Shown here one piece after another: positions 12,401 through 22,924 of a stretch of 64,000 nt of DNA. A program made the translations under genes and the position numbers. The DNA comes from Cladorhizidae sp. MBARI D1340-BT2 (lineage: Eukaryota; Porifera; Demospongiae; Poecilosclerida; Cladorhizidae): assembly GCA_028752905.1 (NCBI GenBank), contig JAQNBH010000014.1, forward strand, positions 31,644,276 through 31,708,275. Direction: 5' to 3'. The notes below the pieces were generated by a model. It saw only the letters and a program-made list of their open reading frames with translations. It was not told the origin of the DNA and made no database searches. Numbering within the stretch: the first letter of the stretch is position 1; each line of letters opens with the position of its first letter.

Positions 12401-13352
12401 TGTCAGAGCTATGGTGATGCATGTCAGAGCTATGGTGATGCATGTCAGAGCTATGGTGATGCATGTCAGAGCTATGGTGATGCATGTCAGAGCTATGGTG
12501 ATGCATGTCAGAGTTATGGTGATGCATGTCAGAGCTATGGTGCATGTCAGAGCTATGGTGATGCATGTCAGAGCTATGGTGATGCATGTCAGAGCTATGG
12601 TGATGCATGTCAGAGCTATGGTGATGCATGTCAGAGTTATGGTGGTGCATGTCAGAGTTATGGTTATGCATGTCAGAGTTATGGTGTGCATGTCAGAGCT
12701 ATGGTGCATGTCAGAGCTATGGTGATGCATGTCAGAGTTATGGTGGTGCATGTCAGAGTTATGGTGATGCATGTCAGAGCTATGGTGATGCATGTCAGAG
12801 TTATGGTGATGCATGTCAGAGCTATGGTGATGCATGTCAGAGTTATGGTGATGCATGTCCAGCTATGGTGCATGTCAGAGCTATGGTGATGCATGTCAGA
12901 GCTATGGTGATGCATGTCAGAGTTATGGTGGTGCATGTCAGAGCTATGGTGAAGCATGTCAGAGCTATGGTGATGCATGTCAGAGCTATGGTGATGCATG
13001 TCAGAGCTATGGTGATGCATGTCAGAGCTATGGTGATGCATGTCAGAGCTATGGTGATGCAAGTCAGAGCTATGGTGATGCATGTCAGAGCTATGGTGAT
13101 GCAAGTCAGAGCTATGTTAATGCATGTCAGAGCTATGGTGATGCAAGTCAGAGCTATGGTGATGCATGTCAGAGCTATGGTGATGCATGTCAGAGCTATG
13201 GTGATGCAAGTCAGAGCTATGTTAATGCATGTCAGAGCTATGGTGATGCATGTCAGAGCTATGGTGTGCATGTCAGAGCTATGGGTACATGTCAGAGTGC
13301 ATGTCAGAGTGCATGTCAGAGCTATGGTCGTGGTTGTCAGAGCTAAGGTGGT
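9443..13352. repeat. 21-bp minisatellite, 3.9 kb
   Basis: About 185 copies of GATGCATGTCAGAGCTATGG plus T. The 21-bp period (seven codons) keeps several frames open on both strands, giving peptides such as repeated DACQSYG (plus) and MHHHSSD (minus) of up to about 250 codons. Shorter units (GTGTGCATG, or units lacking GTGAT) reset the frame, so no single frame spans the array. Variant units show internal duplication: GCTATGGTATGTCAG occurs near 11321 and again near 12120, and GCATGTCCAGC near 11991 and 12853. There are no introns or start context, and no gene is called. Confidence 0.97.
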
Positions 13353-14270
13353 GGTTGTCAGGGAGACCAACTAGAGGCGTTAACCAGATAGGTAACCAAA
13401 ACATCTCACTGTCCAATGTTGACACATTATTCCCACGATTTATGGAGGTCCACGTGTTCTGCTTGTGAAATGGGCGCAACCTTGCCACAGTCCACTCAAT
13501 TTTTTTGTGTCATTTGAGAGCTCTTTCAACGCTCTGCGATAAGATTGCTTCATATCTTAATTTTACGGCAAGTGTTGCCTAGTTACGGTCACCAGAAGAG
13601 GTGGTGGGTGTCGATCAACAGACTCAGATGCTAATTAGCAATGCTCGCCGCAGCATAATCTCATTGCGCACCTTTAATTAAGAAGTGCTTTGGGAAGAAC
13701 ACGCCCAAGTTGCAGCCTTTGATCACAGCCCACTGAGGACTTAGGACTGTTGCAGTTGGTGGGGGTGCAATTTTGAGTGACCTTTTGATGTTGTTGGATC
13801 CTCTTATTAAAGATGATGTGCCTACGAGCCATTAGCATATTCTTTCAAAGCTCACAGAATAAGCAACAACTTGGTTCTGATAGTCCTCCCACCACTTAAT
13901 GTCGGGCTCTTCAAAATGTAGCAAGACTACCATTGTCCCCTTCCACTTCTTATCCTCTGGATTATCCCTACGTCATCTTGGGTCATATTTCTTCCATGGA
14001 TTTAGGAAGATTTTCCAGATCACCGATCACCAGCTGGTTCATTAGGATTGCCTCAAGACGGCTTCCTTCTATTCTCCATCCCTCTTCATGTGTTAATTGA
14101 TGAAGGTGAATACGAATCAGCAGTCCTATGGGAGGAGTGCTGCTCGGGAGGAGTGCTGCTCTGGCGCAGCCTGCGGGCTGTCTGCATGGAACCTTAGCAT
14201 GCTTACAACAAAGATCATATATCAAAAGTGAATCTCCATGGACTTCAGAGTTGGAGCAGTTGCATTATTA
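13353..14270 (-). other. Unidentified region with possible decayed coding sequence
   Basis: On the minus strand 14225-13983 reads through a peptide containing IHLHQLTHEEGWRIEGS and LEAILMNQLVIGDLENLP. After a stop and frame change, 13958 to about 13830 reads on as DNPEDKKWKGTMVVLLHFEE followed by WWEDYQNQVVAYSVSFER. The composition looks protein-like rather than random, but I do not recognise a family. The break suggests a decayed gene or transposon ORF, or two exons whose borders I cannot place. The rest shows nothing. Confidence 0.22.
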
Positions 14271-16046
14271 CACAACCTCCCACTCTTCCACTATTTCTCC
14301 GAGAAAAGGCATCCAATGACCCCTTCCACGGACACACATGCCCCCTGAAGAGGACCTCCAGTGAACCCCTTCCACAGCCCCCTGAAGCGGACCTCCAGTG
14401 ACCCCCTCCACAGGCACACATGCCCCCTGAATGTACCAGCAACCTGACTCAACTGCACACACGTGCGATTTGCTCTCACAAGAAGATGGTGTGTATCCTA
14501 GTCACAAAAGGTGATCTACTTTTATGGATTTTGAAAGAGGGAAGAGTATCGAGGTTAATGGACGTCTTTCAATGAACTCTCAGTTGACGCGTAATAAGAT
14601 TAAAATAACCTTCTCAATAATCAACTTGAAATTGTATTCTCTCGACGTTTCGACTAGATGCTCTAGCCTTCATTAGGGAAGGCTAGAGAATCTAATTGAA
14701 GCGTCGAGAGAGTTCAATTTCAAGCCGATTATTGATAAGGTTAATATCATATCTGGCTGTCCTTGCATCAGGAGACAGATCAAGGCTAAGCTGCTTACAG
14801 AATATTCTGTACTATTATACTGTATCGTCACAAGGCTGTCTATAAATAGATCATCTAAGAAGAGAAAAATTGGAAGGTTCGGGAAGCCAATAAGATGTGA
14901 TCCTCCAAGCTTAGGATACGCTGTGTTCTAGTATGAAATTGAAAATGACAATCTATACAGAAGCTCCATGCTACGATAAGGAGGTCCTTAGTGGCACAAT
15001 CTTGTATGCTGATATGATAAACTAGATAGTGCCACCACAAACTACTACAACCTGATGTAGTTTCAGCAAAGCTTGGACGACAAGCTCATCTGTTGATGAG
15101 GTAATGATACCAACACAAACCACACCCCAACCCACAACAGGACAATTGAAGATCGTCATGGAAATCCCAATTCAAAAGCATCCAAAAGCAGAGAGTAAAG
15201 AAGAGGACAAGCTGAAGTGACTATTTGTTGTTTCAAGGGGGCATGTGTGCATCAGGAAGGGTTCACTGGAGGCTCTTCAGGGGGCATGTGTGCCTGTGGA
15301 AGGGGGTCACTGGAGGACCTCTTCAGGGGGCATGTGTGCCTGTGGAAGGGGTTCACTGGAGGTCCTCTTCAGGGGGCATGTGTGCCTGTGGAAGGGGGTC
15401 ACTGGAGATCCTCTTCAGGGGGCATGTGTGCCTGTGAGGGTCACTGGATGTCCTCTTCAGGGGGCATGTGTGCCTGTGGGGGTCACTGGAGGTCCTCTTC
15501 AGGGGGCATGTGTGCCTGTGGGGGTCACTGGAGGTCCTCTTCAGGGGGCATGTGTGCTTGTGGAAGGGGGTCACTGGAGGTCCTCTTCAGAGGGCATGTG
15601 TGCCTGTGGAAGGGGGTCACTGGAGGTCCTCTTCAGGGGGCATGTGTGCCTGTGGGGATCACTGGAGGTCCTCTTCAGGGGGCATGTGTGCCTGTGGGGG
15701 TCACTGGAGGTCCTCTTCAGGGGGCATGTGTGCCTGTGGTGGTCATTGCATGGAGGGTACTATTCAGGGGGCATGTGTGCCTGTGGAAGGAGGTCACTGG
15801 AGGCCCTTCCGGGGGCATGTGTGCCTGTGGGGGTTACTGGATGTCCTCTTCAGGGGGCATGTGTGCCTGTGGAAGGAGGTCACTGGAGGCTCTTCAGGGG
15901 GCATGTGTGCCTGTAGGGGTCACTGGAGGTCTTCTTCAGGGGGCATGTGTGCCTGTGGGGGTCACTGGAGGTCCTGGGCATGTGTTCCTGTGGAAGGAGG
16001 TCCCTGGATGCCTTTTCTCGAAGAAAGAGTGGGAGGTGTCTGTTGT
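14271..16046. repeat. Large inverted repeat with minisatellite arms
   Basis: The left arm (14271 to about 14433) begins CCTCCCACTCTTCC, then GAGAAAAGGCATCC, and continues into units of CACATGCCCCCTGAAGAGGA. The right arm (about 15236-16046) is the inverse. It has about seventeen copies of a 46-bp unit (GGGGGCATGTGTGCCTGTGG, then AAGGGGGTCACTGGAGGTCC TCTTCA), ending in GGATGCCTTTTCTCG and AGAGTGGGAGG. The outer edges thus match as inverted repeats around a loop of about 0.8 kb. The unit has a 39-bp variant lacking AAGGGGG. Plus-strand frames of up to 294 codons over 15217-16101 are repeat artefacts. This may be a fold-back element whose right arm has expanded. Confidence 0.8.
14569..14760. mobile_element. 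Dispersed repeat copy, palindromic, with hammerhead-like core
   Basis: Sits in the loop of the large inverted repeat. The left part reads AACCTTCTCAATAATCAACT, then CTCTCGACGTTTCGACTAGATG; the right part carries the inverse (AGCGTCGAGAGAG, then CCGATTATTGATAAGGTT). On the minus strand, 14678-14641 has CTAATGA, then a 7-bp stem GGCTAGA/TCTAGTC with loop GCA, then GAAAC. That is the order of a hammerhead ribozyme core, with A in place of the usual G in CTGATGA. Related copies are at about 25612, 29083 and 57385. Confidence 0.6.
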
Positions 16047-16932
16047 TCTCAAAATCAATACCCCCCCCAACCATCACCCCTTTGGTGAGTACAGTGTATA
16101 ATTAGTTGCACGTGATCATGCCTGCCTTGTACTGATCACTTATTCTAGGTATGGAAAGAGGTTCCCCAATCATGATCATAAATCCTCCATGGAAACCTTG
16201 GGGCCAGAACTGCAGAGACAGGAGCAGAGAGTTTGACAAAGATGGGTGAAGATGGAGTGACTTTTGAAAGATTATTCAACACACTAGATCTTACACATTA
16301 TTTGATTGGATGCCTACCTTGAAAACAAAATGAATTTTTGTGTCGGCCTGCAGGCTAATCTTGCCACTTATTTCAATGCCAAGATGATATGATTTTAGGT
16401 AAAGTGGTGCAGAATCTTCAACTAGATACATGCCCGCAGATCTACTTTGCTAGGGAGGTTAGTGGCAGTTTTAATCGTCTAATGCAAATGCAACCTGCAA
16501 ATATTGCCACTGTCAGCAGGATAGCTAAAAAAAATTGGTACACACATCACGAATATCACCCCCCTCCCCCCCATAAATCAGACAATAAATTAGTAGGCTT
16601 TGTACGGTCATGAGCGATCCCAAGCAAAGTTACTGCATGACCAAAGGCAATATCTGGCGTGATCTTGCAGGTCAATTCTTCTGAAGATCCCACAAGACTG
16701 ATCTTGAGTAATCATTGGTGGCAAGACTATAGACCACATGCCAAGATATCGCACCACACGCTCCTATTTCTTGTGTGATATTGCAAGAGATTAAACTTAG
16801 ATCTCTTACTTTAAATATACACACAACATACACCTGTGTCTCGGTGCAAAGGTCACATTTGAGCAAGACACTAATTAGAAACCCTTGGATGTAGCTAGAA
16901 CATTATTAATGAAGAGGTGTGGCCATACGTAC
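16047..16932. other. Unique sequence, no feature recognised
   Basis: Lies downstream of the last minus-strand exon found (16933-17078). Any further 3' exons of that gene should be here or farther left, with a phase-1 acceptor. I could not pick one with confidence. Short C-runs occur near 16061 and 16560. Confidence 0.4.
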
Positions 16933-17078
16933 CAGGGTATGGCTCCTCGGAGTTGCTAAGGCGACGTTGTTGTTTGAGTTGGTCCACTATTTGTATGCGT
17001 CTGCTGCTAGTAGCCCGCATGCTCTGCGTCTTCCTGAAGGGTAGGTTGCTGTCGTCCTTCTCTCCTAATTCAACAAAC
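16933..17078 (-). CDS. Exon of unidentified minus-strand gene (third exon found)
   Basis: The minus-strand acceptor GTGTGTGGTGTAG precedes the exon and the donor CCTG|GTACGT follows it. The exon is 146 nt and encodes FVELGEKDDSNLPFRKTQSM, then a basic stretch with SSRRIQIVDQLKQQRR and LSNSEEPYP. It starts with the third base of a codon, which exactly suits the phase-2 donor of the exon at 18737-18884, and it ends in phase 1. The charged, serine-rich sequence suggests a linker or disordered region. No domain is recognised. The stop codon of the gene was not found. Confidence 0.55.
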
Positions 17079-17431
17079 CTACACCACACACCAGCAAACT
17101 CCATTGGACAAGGCATCTCCATGGAAACACAGACATGCAACATTCTTGCCTTTGTGTTTACTTGCCTTTGTGTTTATGCTACACCTCATGAGAATACATA
17201 TACCACCCTTTACCTCATGGGAACATGCCATACTTTATCTATTGTGAGTTTATATTCATGTCATCCTTTACCTCTTGTGAGTATATCAACCTTGACCTCA
17301 TGTAAATATTATTTATGCCACCATTAAAATCTGTGTTAGATGGTAAAGGGTGATCTAAATATTTGTGACACACACGGACACACCCTTGTTTCCTTTCTCC
17401 CTTGACAAATCAGCGAATATTAATCGTTTTT

Positions 17432-17454
17432 GGGGGGGGGGGGGGGGGGGGGGG
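17432..17454. repeat. Poly-G tract
   Basis: About 23 consecutive G residues inside the intron between 17079 and 18736, likely able to form a G-quadruplex and prone to length error in assembly. Confidence 0.9.
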
Positions 17455-17658
17455 TTGTTGTTTTGCATATACTTAAATCAACAGACACTTAACTACATGT
17501 TTACTTAGCACTGCTTCAGTCATGGCCGGCCTGGAGGAACTACAAGCAGCCTCTAGACCAACCACATACCAACACAATCAGTAACCAGATTAGCTGATAG
17601 TTTACACCTGCACACCTTAACTTCACACTCACACATTTTATAACACCCCAAAGCAGCC

Positions 17659-18566
17659 CGTGTGATGTTGGTCCAGTGTGTGTCCCCATAGAGCTATTGT
17701 TCAACCTGCCCCTACCCAGTGTGGTGTTGGTCCAGTGTGTGTCCCCATAGAGCTATTGTTAACTTACTTCAACCTGCCTCAACCCAGTGTGATGTTGGTC
17801 CAGTGTGTGTCCCCATAGAGCTATTGTCAACCTACTTCAACCTGCCTCAACCAAGTGTGATGTTGGTCCAGTGTGTGTCCCCATAGAGCTATTGTCAATC
17901 TACTTCTTCAACCTGCCTCCACCCAGTGTGGTGTTGGTCCAGTGTGTGTCCACATAGAGCTATTGTCAACCTACTTCAACCTGCTTCAACCCAGTGTGAT
18001 GTTGGTCCAGTGTGTGTCCCCATAGAGCTATTGTTCAACCTGCCCCTACCCAGTGTGGTGTTGGTCCAGTGTGTGTCGCCATAGAGCTATTGTTAACTTA
18101 CTTCAACCTGCCTCCACCCAGTGTGGTGTTTGGTCCAGTGTGTGTCCCCATAGAGCTATTGTCAACCTACTCCAACCTGCCTCCACCCTGTGTGATGTTG
18201 CCAGTGTGTGTCCCCATAGAGCTATTGTCAACCTACTTCAGCCTGCCTCCACCCAGTGTGGTGTTTGGTCCAGTGTGTGTCCCCATAGAGCTATTGTCAA
18301 CCTACTCCAACCTGCCTCCACCCTGTGTGGTGTTGGTCCAGTGTGTGTCCCCATAGAGCTATTGTTAACCTACTTCAGCCTGCCTCCACCCAGTGTGGTG
18401 TTGGTCCAGTGTGTGTCCCCATAGAGCTATTGTCAACCTACTCCAACCTGCCTCCACCCTGTGTGGTGTTGGTCCAGTGTGTGTCCCCATAGAGCTATTG
18501 TTAACCTACTTCAGCCTGCCTCCACCCAGTGTGGTGTTGGTCCAGTGTGTGTCCCCATGGAGTTAT
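17659..18566. repeat. Intronic minisatellite, about 71-bp unit
   Basis: About thirteen copies built on GGTCCAGTGTGTGTCCCCAT, AGAGCTATTGT, then a CAACCTACTTCAACCTGCCT segment and CCACCCAGTGTG. Units lacking the middle segment are shorter. The array fills most of the intron between the exons at 16933-17078 and 18737-18884. The open frames over 18012-18938 come from the repeat. Confidence 0.95.
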
Positions 18567-18736
18567 TCTCTCTCAGACTCGCATATATACATACATACCT
18601 GTTCAATGACAGAAATATCTGATAATTATACATTGTTCTGCCTTCTAGGGAGTCTCTTGTGCAGCAAGTCCCTCCCCATTATTGTATCTCACATGCTCAA
18701 CTTCCTTTGGTGTGCTGGTGTGTTGAGTGAACGTAC

Positions 18737-18884
18737 CCACGACTGTCCCCCAGAGCTGTCCACTGGGAGGTCTTGGATACCATGGTGTCTGCCCCACTCC
18801 CTCCCTCAGCATTGTGCTGTGCAGATGCAAGCAACTTCTTTGACTTGGAGACTGGAACCTCTTCAAACTTCTCCCAGTTCCCCG
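18737..18884 (-). CDS. Exon of unidentified minus-strand gene with WEKF motif (second exon found)
   Basis: A long pyrimidine tract (minus-strand reading of the (GGA)n at 18893-18925) ends in CTTCTAG, an excellent acceptor. The donor is GTGG|GTACGT. The 148-nt exon encodes NWEKFEEVPVSKSKKLLASA, then a Gly/Ser-rich stretch ending TSQWTALGDSR. It takes one base from the upstream exon (phase 1) and leaves two (phase 2), both matching its neighbours. WEKF, like WEDF in the previous exon, is a W-x-x-F motif in acidic surroundings, the kind known in endocytic adaptor ligands. That role is only a suggestion. Confidence 0.6.
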
Positions 18885-18892
18885 CTAGAAGA

Positions 18893-18925
18893 GGAGGAGG
18901 AGGAAGTGGAGGAGGAGGAGGAGGA
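18893..18925. promoter_or_regulatory. Polypyrimidine tract of a splice acceptor, (GGA)n on plus
   Basis: On the minus strand this simple repeat reads as CTCCTCCTCC and ends in CTTCTAG immediately before the exon at 18884. A microsatellite is serving as the intron's pyrimidine tract. Confidence 0.6.
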
Positions 18926-19003
18926 GCAGAAGACGTGAGAAAGAAAAGTGACAAGTATAAGTACATGTACATGCATGTAAGAGATAATGAGGCAGAGATC
19001 ATT

Positions 19004-19415
19004 ATCACCACTCACACCATCACCACTCACACCATCACCACTCACACCATCACCACTCACACCATCACCACTCACACCATCATCACTCACACCATCACCA
19101 CACATGATCTCCTCACACCATCACCACACATGATCCCCACTCACACCATCACCACACATGATCACCACTCATACATCACTCACACACCACTCACTCTGTC
19201 ACTATCACTACACACCATTACCACTCCTCACCATCACCACTCCCGCATTACCACTCATCGAACACCACTCACACCATTATCACTCTTGCAGCACCACTTA
19301 ATATCACCACTCACACTATCACAACTCTTGCACACTACTCACCATCACATCACAACTCACACCATCACCACTCACACTATCACCATCACCACTCACACCA
19401 TCACCATTCACACCA
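19004..19415. repeat. Intronic 15-bp minisatellite
   Basis: Copies of CACTCACACCATCAC, regular at 19008-19100 and increasingly disordered towards 19415. It lies in the intron between the exons at 18737-18884 and 19659-20004. Confidence 0.9.
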
Positions 19416-19658
19416 TTCCCACAAGTCTTATACTTCCCTTACACAAGTCATGTGATATATTAAACTGTTGGTAGTCACACCTTTCATATCCAGGCCACAC
19501 CCATATGCATCTCCACCTACAATGGGTCCTAGCACGAATCACTTACGCCAAGGTTAGTCATGTCACCAGAGGTCCTAGGTCATTCCAATTCTAGCAGGCT
19601 TAGACTGCAACTCTGACTACCCGTTGCTATGCCAACGCATGTCCTTACATGTACAAAC

Positions 19659-20004
19659 CTTGTTCCATGGTAGGGCTGGACACTTCTGCTTCCTTCACCG
19701 CCGGGCTGATGCCATTGCTCACTGCCACCTCTTGCTGCTTGGCACTGTGACTCTCAAAGTCCTCCCACTGCTTGCCGGAGGGCTGGATGGGGTCATCCTT
19801 CATCAACTTACCGGAGGCAGCTGGAGAGCTCTCCACTACGGCTGCTCTGTCCAACTCTTCTCCGCTGGTAATCCCTAAATTATCTAATGACGACATTGAA
19901 TCACACGTGTCTAGGTTGGCTTCGAAGTTGAAGCCAGGCCCCTTATGGTTCGGTTCCACAACCGGCTCAAACGTGCCAGAAAAGCACTTGGTACTGTCCG
20001 GGCT
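19659..20004 (-). CDS. Exon of unidentified minus-strand gene with WEDF motif (first exon found)
   Basis: Bounded on the minus strand by the acceptor CTTCCCACAAAACAG and the donor CAAG|GTTTGT. The 346-nt exon starts in phase 0 and ends in phase 1. It encodes SPDSTKCFSGTFEPVVEPNH, then KGPGFNFEANLDTCDS, then LDNLGITSGEELDRAA, and near its end GKQWEDFESHSAKQQE. The protein is acidic and rich in Ser, Pro and Glu, and looks disordered, with a tryptophan-centred WEDF motif. Joined to the next two exons the phases agree (1 to 1, then 2 to 2), which is good support for one gene. The ORF runs on upstream of the acceptor, but that part is low-complexity intron sequence. No family is recognised. It could be a trafficking or adaptor-type linker. 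Confidence 0.6.
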
Positions 20005-21055
20005 CTGTTTTGTGGGAAGGAGGGAGGGGGAGGGGGAGGAGTTGGAGGTGTGAGGGGAAGTGAAAGAGGAGAAATTTAGAAATGTGGGAGAGGGTGGAAA
20101 GAGTGAGAAATTATAACGTAAGCTTGTCCACCAACTATAACCAGTGAGTGTCCTTCTCCACGCTATCAACCTCGCTTCAATGAACACACCAATCACTGAG
20201 GACCCTCCCACTCTGCACAAACGAACAAGCAAGATCCTAACCAGAGTCTTAAGCTGGTTAGCATCTAGATAAAGTGCCTGAGAGAGAGAGAAGCGTGGTT
20301 TCACACTTACTAAGCTCTGTAGCTACCACGTAACTAGAAACAAACACTGTTGGGCAAGCCATGGCTGCTGCTGTTATAGTCGCTGAGAGGAGAAAAGATC
20401 TACACCGACAAAGAATGCTGCTGTGATAGACACACTGCAAACGACAGAGCAAACACCACACACCCACACCATTAATACACACCCACACCATTAATACCAC
20501 AGAGAGCTGCACTCTCACTGTGCACAATTCATAATCATTGTAGCGGCATGTGCTTGAACGAATAAACAATGTTAATATTCTCATGTTTTTGTAGGACTTA
20601 GAAAAGTGGCCGGCCATTAAGACAACCATAAGGCTTCCAAATCATCATAGCTAAATTTCTCGTGCACTGAGCAAAAGCCACTGAATACTTATTTACAACC
20701 AAAAGTCTGTAGTTACAGCTAACCAGTTGCACACAAGCTTACAGGGCTACTAACATTTTGTCAACTGCGGAAATGTTGTCTTCTCTGATGGCGCTGATTT
20801 ATAAAACAGCTTGTTACACATATGCACCTTACTTGGTCCACTCAGATATCCTGGAAAAGGGTGCACACTACTCGCGGACGTTCACCATGGCGTTGGCGCA
20901 GATAGCAAGACATAGATAGAAAATGGTTGCCATTGCTATGATATGGAATTACTGTAGTGCCGAAGTCTGTGTAAGAGCCCCACTGCAGAATTGACATCAG
21001 CTATAGCCAGCTCATTTGCAGAACACAACCAAATAATCTCCTCCTCTCACACATG
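20005..21055. other. Upstream flank of the minus-strand gene, no secure exon
   Basis: On the minus strand an ATG at 20362 opens a short frame (MACPTVFVSSYVVATEL) ending at a good donor, TTA|GTAAGT. It ends in phase 1 while the next exon needs phase 0, so it cannot be joined directly. Two copies of CACCCACACCATTAATA lie at 20461-20495. Nothing else is recognised. Confidence 0.35.
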
Positions 21056-21533
21056 TCACCTGACATACTGTACATGAAACTCAGACAAGTCACCTGACAT
21101 ACTGTACATGAAACTCAGACAAGTCACCTGACATACTGTACATGAAACTCAGACAAGTCACCTGACATACTGTACATGAAACTCAGACAAGTCACCTGAC
21201 ATACTGTACATGAAACTCAGACAAGTCACCTGACATACTGTACATGAAACTCAGACAAGTCACCTGACATACTGTACATGAAACTCAGACAAGTCACCTG
21301 ACATACTGTACATGAAACTCAGACAGGTCACCTGACATACTGTACATGAAACTCAGACAAGTCACCTGACATACTGCATGAAACTCAGACAAGTCACCTG
21401 ACATACTGTAACATGAAACTCACACGTCACCTGACATGAAACTCACACACGTCACCTGACATGAAACTCACACACGTCACCTGACATGAAACTCACACGT
21501 CACCTGACATATTGTACATGAAATACACTGCAA
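21056..21533. repeat. 34-bp minisatellite
   Basis: About ten well-conserved copies of CACCTGACATACTGTACATG plus AAACTCAGACAAGT, followed from 21420 by shortened units lacking ATACTGTAC. It shares its period, but not its sequence, with the array at 2343. Confidence 0.95.
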
Positions 21534-21554
21534 GTGCAGACTAGGAATCTAACT

Positions 21555-21582
21555 CCCCCCCCCCCCCCCCCCCCCCCCCCCC
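21555..21582. repeat. Poly-C tract
   Basis: About 28 consecutive C residues just right of the 34-bp array. The complementary strand could form a G-quadruplex. Confidence 0.9.
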
Positions 21583-22197
21583 ACTTCGTGCTAGCTTCTA
21601 TCATGTCTCCAGCACTACCTAGTCTTCTGGCTACCAACCATTCCTCCAGCGTCGGCATGGGAACTGGAGCTGACCACAACCATCTGCCCATATACAATTA
21701 ACACATTTTTCGTGCCATATTAAACGACCTGGGCGTAGCCGAGAAGGAATTGCCCGGCTCTTGCTACTGATAGCATATACGTATCCACGAGTTGCTCCAG
21801 CTAGTCAATACTAAGGGCGGAGGAAAGAGAGACAATGGTGGATTCACGCAAGGACTGTGAGACGAACACATCGGCCAAAACCAGTTGACAGCTAGAGATG
21901 AGTAGGTGTGGTTTCAAAGAGACACTTCAAACAACCACACTCACTCACGAACACACTCATTTAGACATACACACACACACACACAGTCTCCATCACCAAC
22001 CCACACATAACACACTCCCTCCCTCCACTCTCACGTGGTTCCTAGCCCACCCCCTCCCTATACAGGCACTGTTTTGTTAGCCCCAGCTGTGTGTCGATTT
22101 ATACGCAATTATTTATAAACTCACAAACAATTGTTCAGTCACGACAGAGCCGCTAATCGTAGATATTATATTCCACACCCTACGTGCTCATGTGAGC
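21583..22197. other. Unique sequence with a short (AC)n, no feature recognised
   Basis: A (CA)8-9 tract lies near 21969-21985. Short open frames carry no motif, and I see no splice or transposon signals. Confidence 0.4.
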
Positions 22198-22505
22198 CTC
22201 ATACTCGAGGTCTTCTATCTCATCTATCTAGGTCATCCCTTTTCCTAGCCTCATACTCCAGGTCATCTCTCTTCCTAGACTCGTACTCCAGGTCATCTAT
22301 CTTCCTCCATACTCCACGTCATCTCTCTTTCTAGCCACGTACTCTAAAGGTCATCCCTCTTCCTAGCCTCATACTCCAGGTCATCTCTCTTCCTAGCCTC
22401 ATACTCCAGGTCATCTTTCTTCCTAGCCACGTACTCTAGGTCATCTCTCTTGCTAGCCTCATACTCCAGGTCATCTTCTTCCTAGCTTCATACTCTAGGT
22501 CATCA
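22198..22505. repeat. Minisatellite, about 28-29-bp unit
   Basis: About ten imperfect copies of CTCATACTCCAGGTCATCTC followed by TCTTCCTAG, with variants CGTACTCTA and CTTCATACTC. Units drift more than in the neighbouring arrays, which suggests an older array. Confidence 0.9.
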
Positions 22506-22924
22506 AAGTGTGACCATGGAAACCAAGCATGTTTACTATCAAGTTAGGTTATTCTTGTGCTTGGACATTTGACCCACTACTCGAACTCACGAATAACAAA
22601 CACAGAGCGTCCAGCTCTTTAGAAAATGCAATTACAATGAGGCCCAAGACAAGGGGGTTCATGGTCCACTTACATGGTAAAGGGTTGTTGACTAATAGAT
22701 GAGTTGATATTTCTACTTTGTGAATTTCTGCTTGTCTAATGGTCAACCAGCCTACCTCCAATACCTCCACCCTCACTCTCCCTCACCAACTCATCCTTGC
22801 CTAATATTGTATTGGGCAACCAGCCTACCTCCACCCTTGCCCTCCCTTACCAACTCATCCTTGCTAGTTTCTGGTTTATATCCTGAAAATGGGTTGGTAG
22901 GCTCATCTGGTGTTTGTGCCGCAG

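Noticed and set aside
9406..13374. Open frames of up to 250 codons on both strands (His-rich and Cys/Tyr-rich repeats)
   Set aside because: They are direct results of a stop-free 21-bp unit; at least four frames are open at once and none spans the array or has a proper start.
20311..20362. First exon MACPTVFVSSYVVATEL for the minus-strand gene
   Set aside because: The donor is good, but it ends in phase 1 while the exon at 20004 needs phase 0; no intermediate exon was found.
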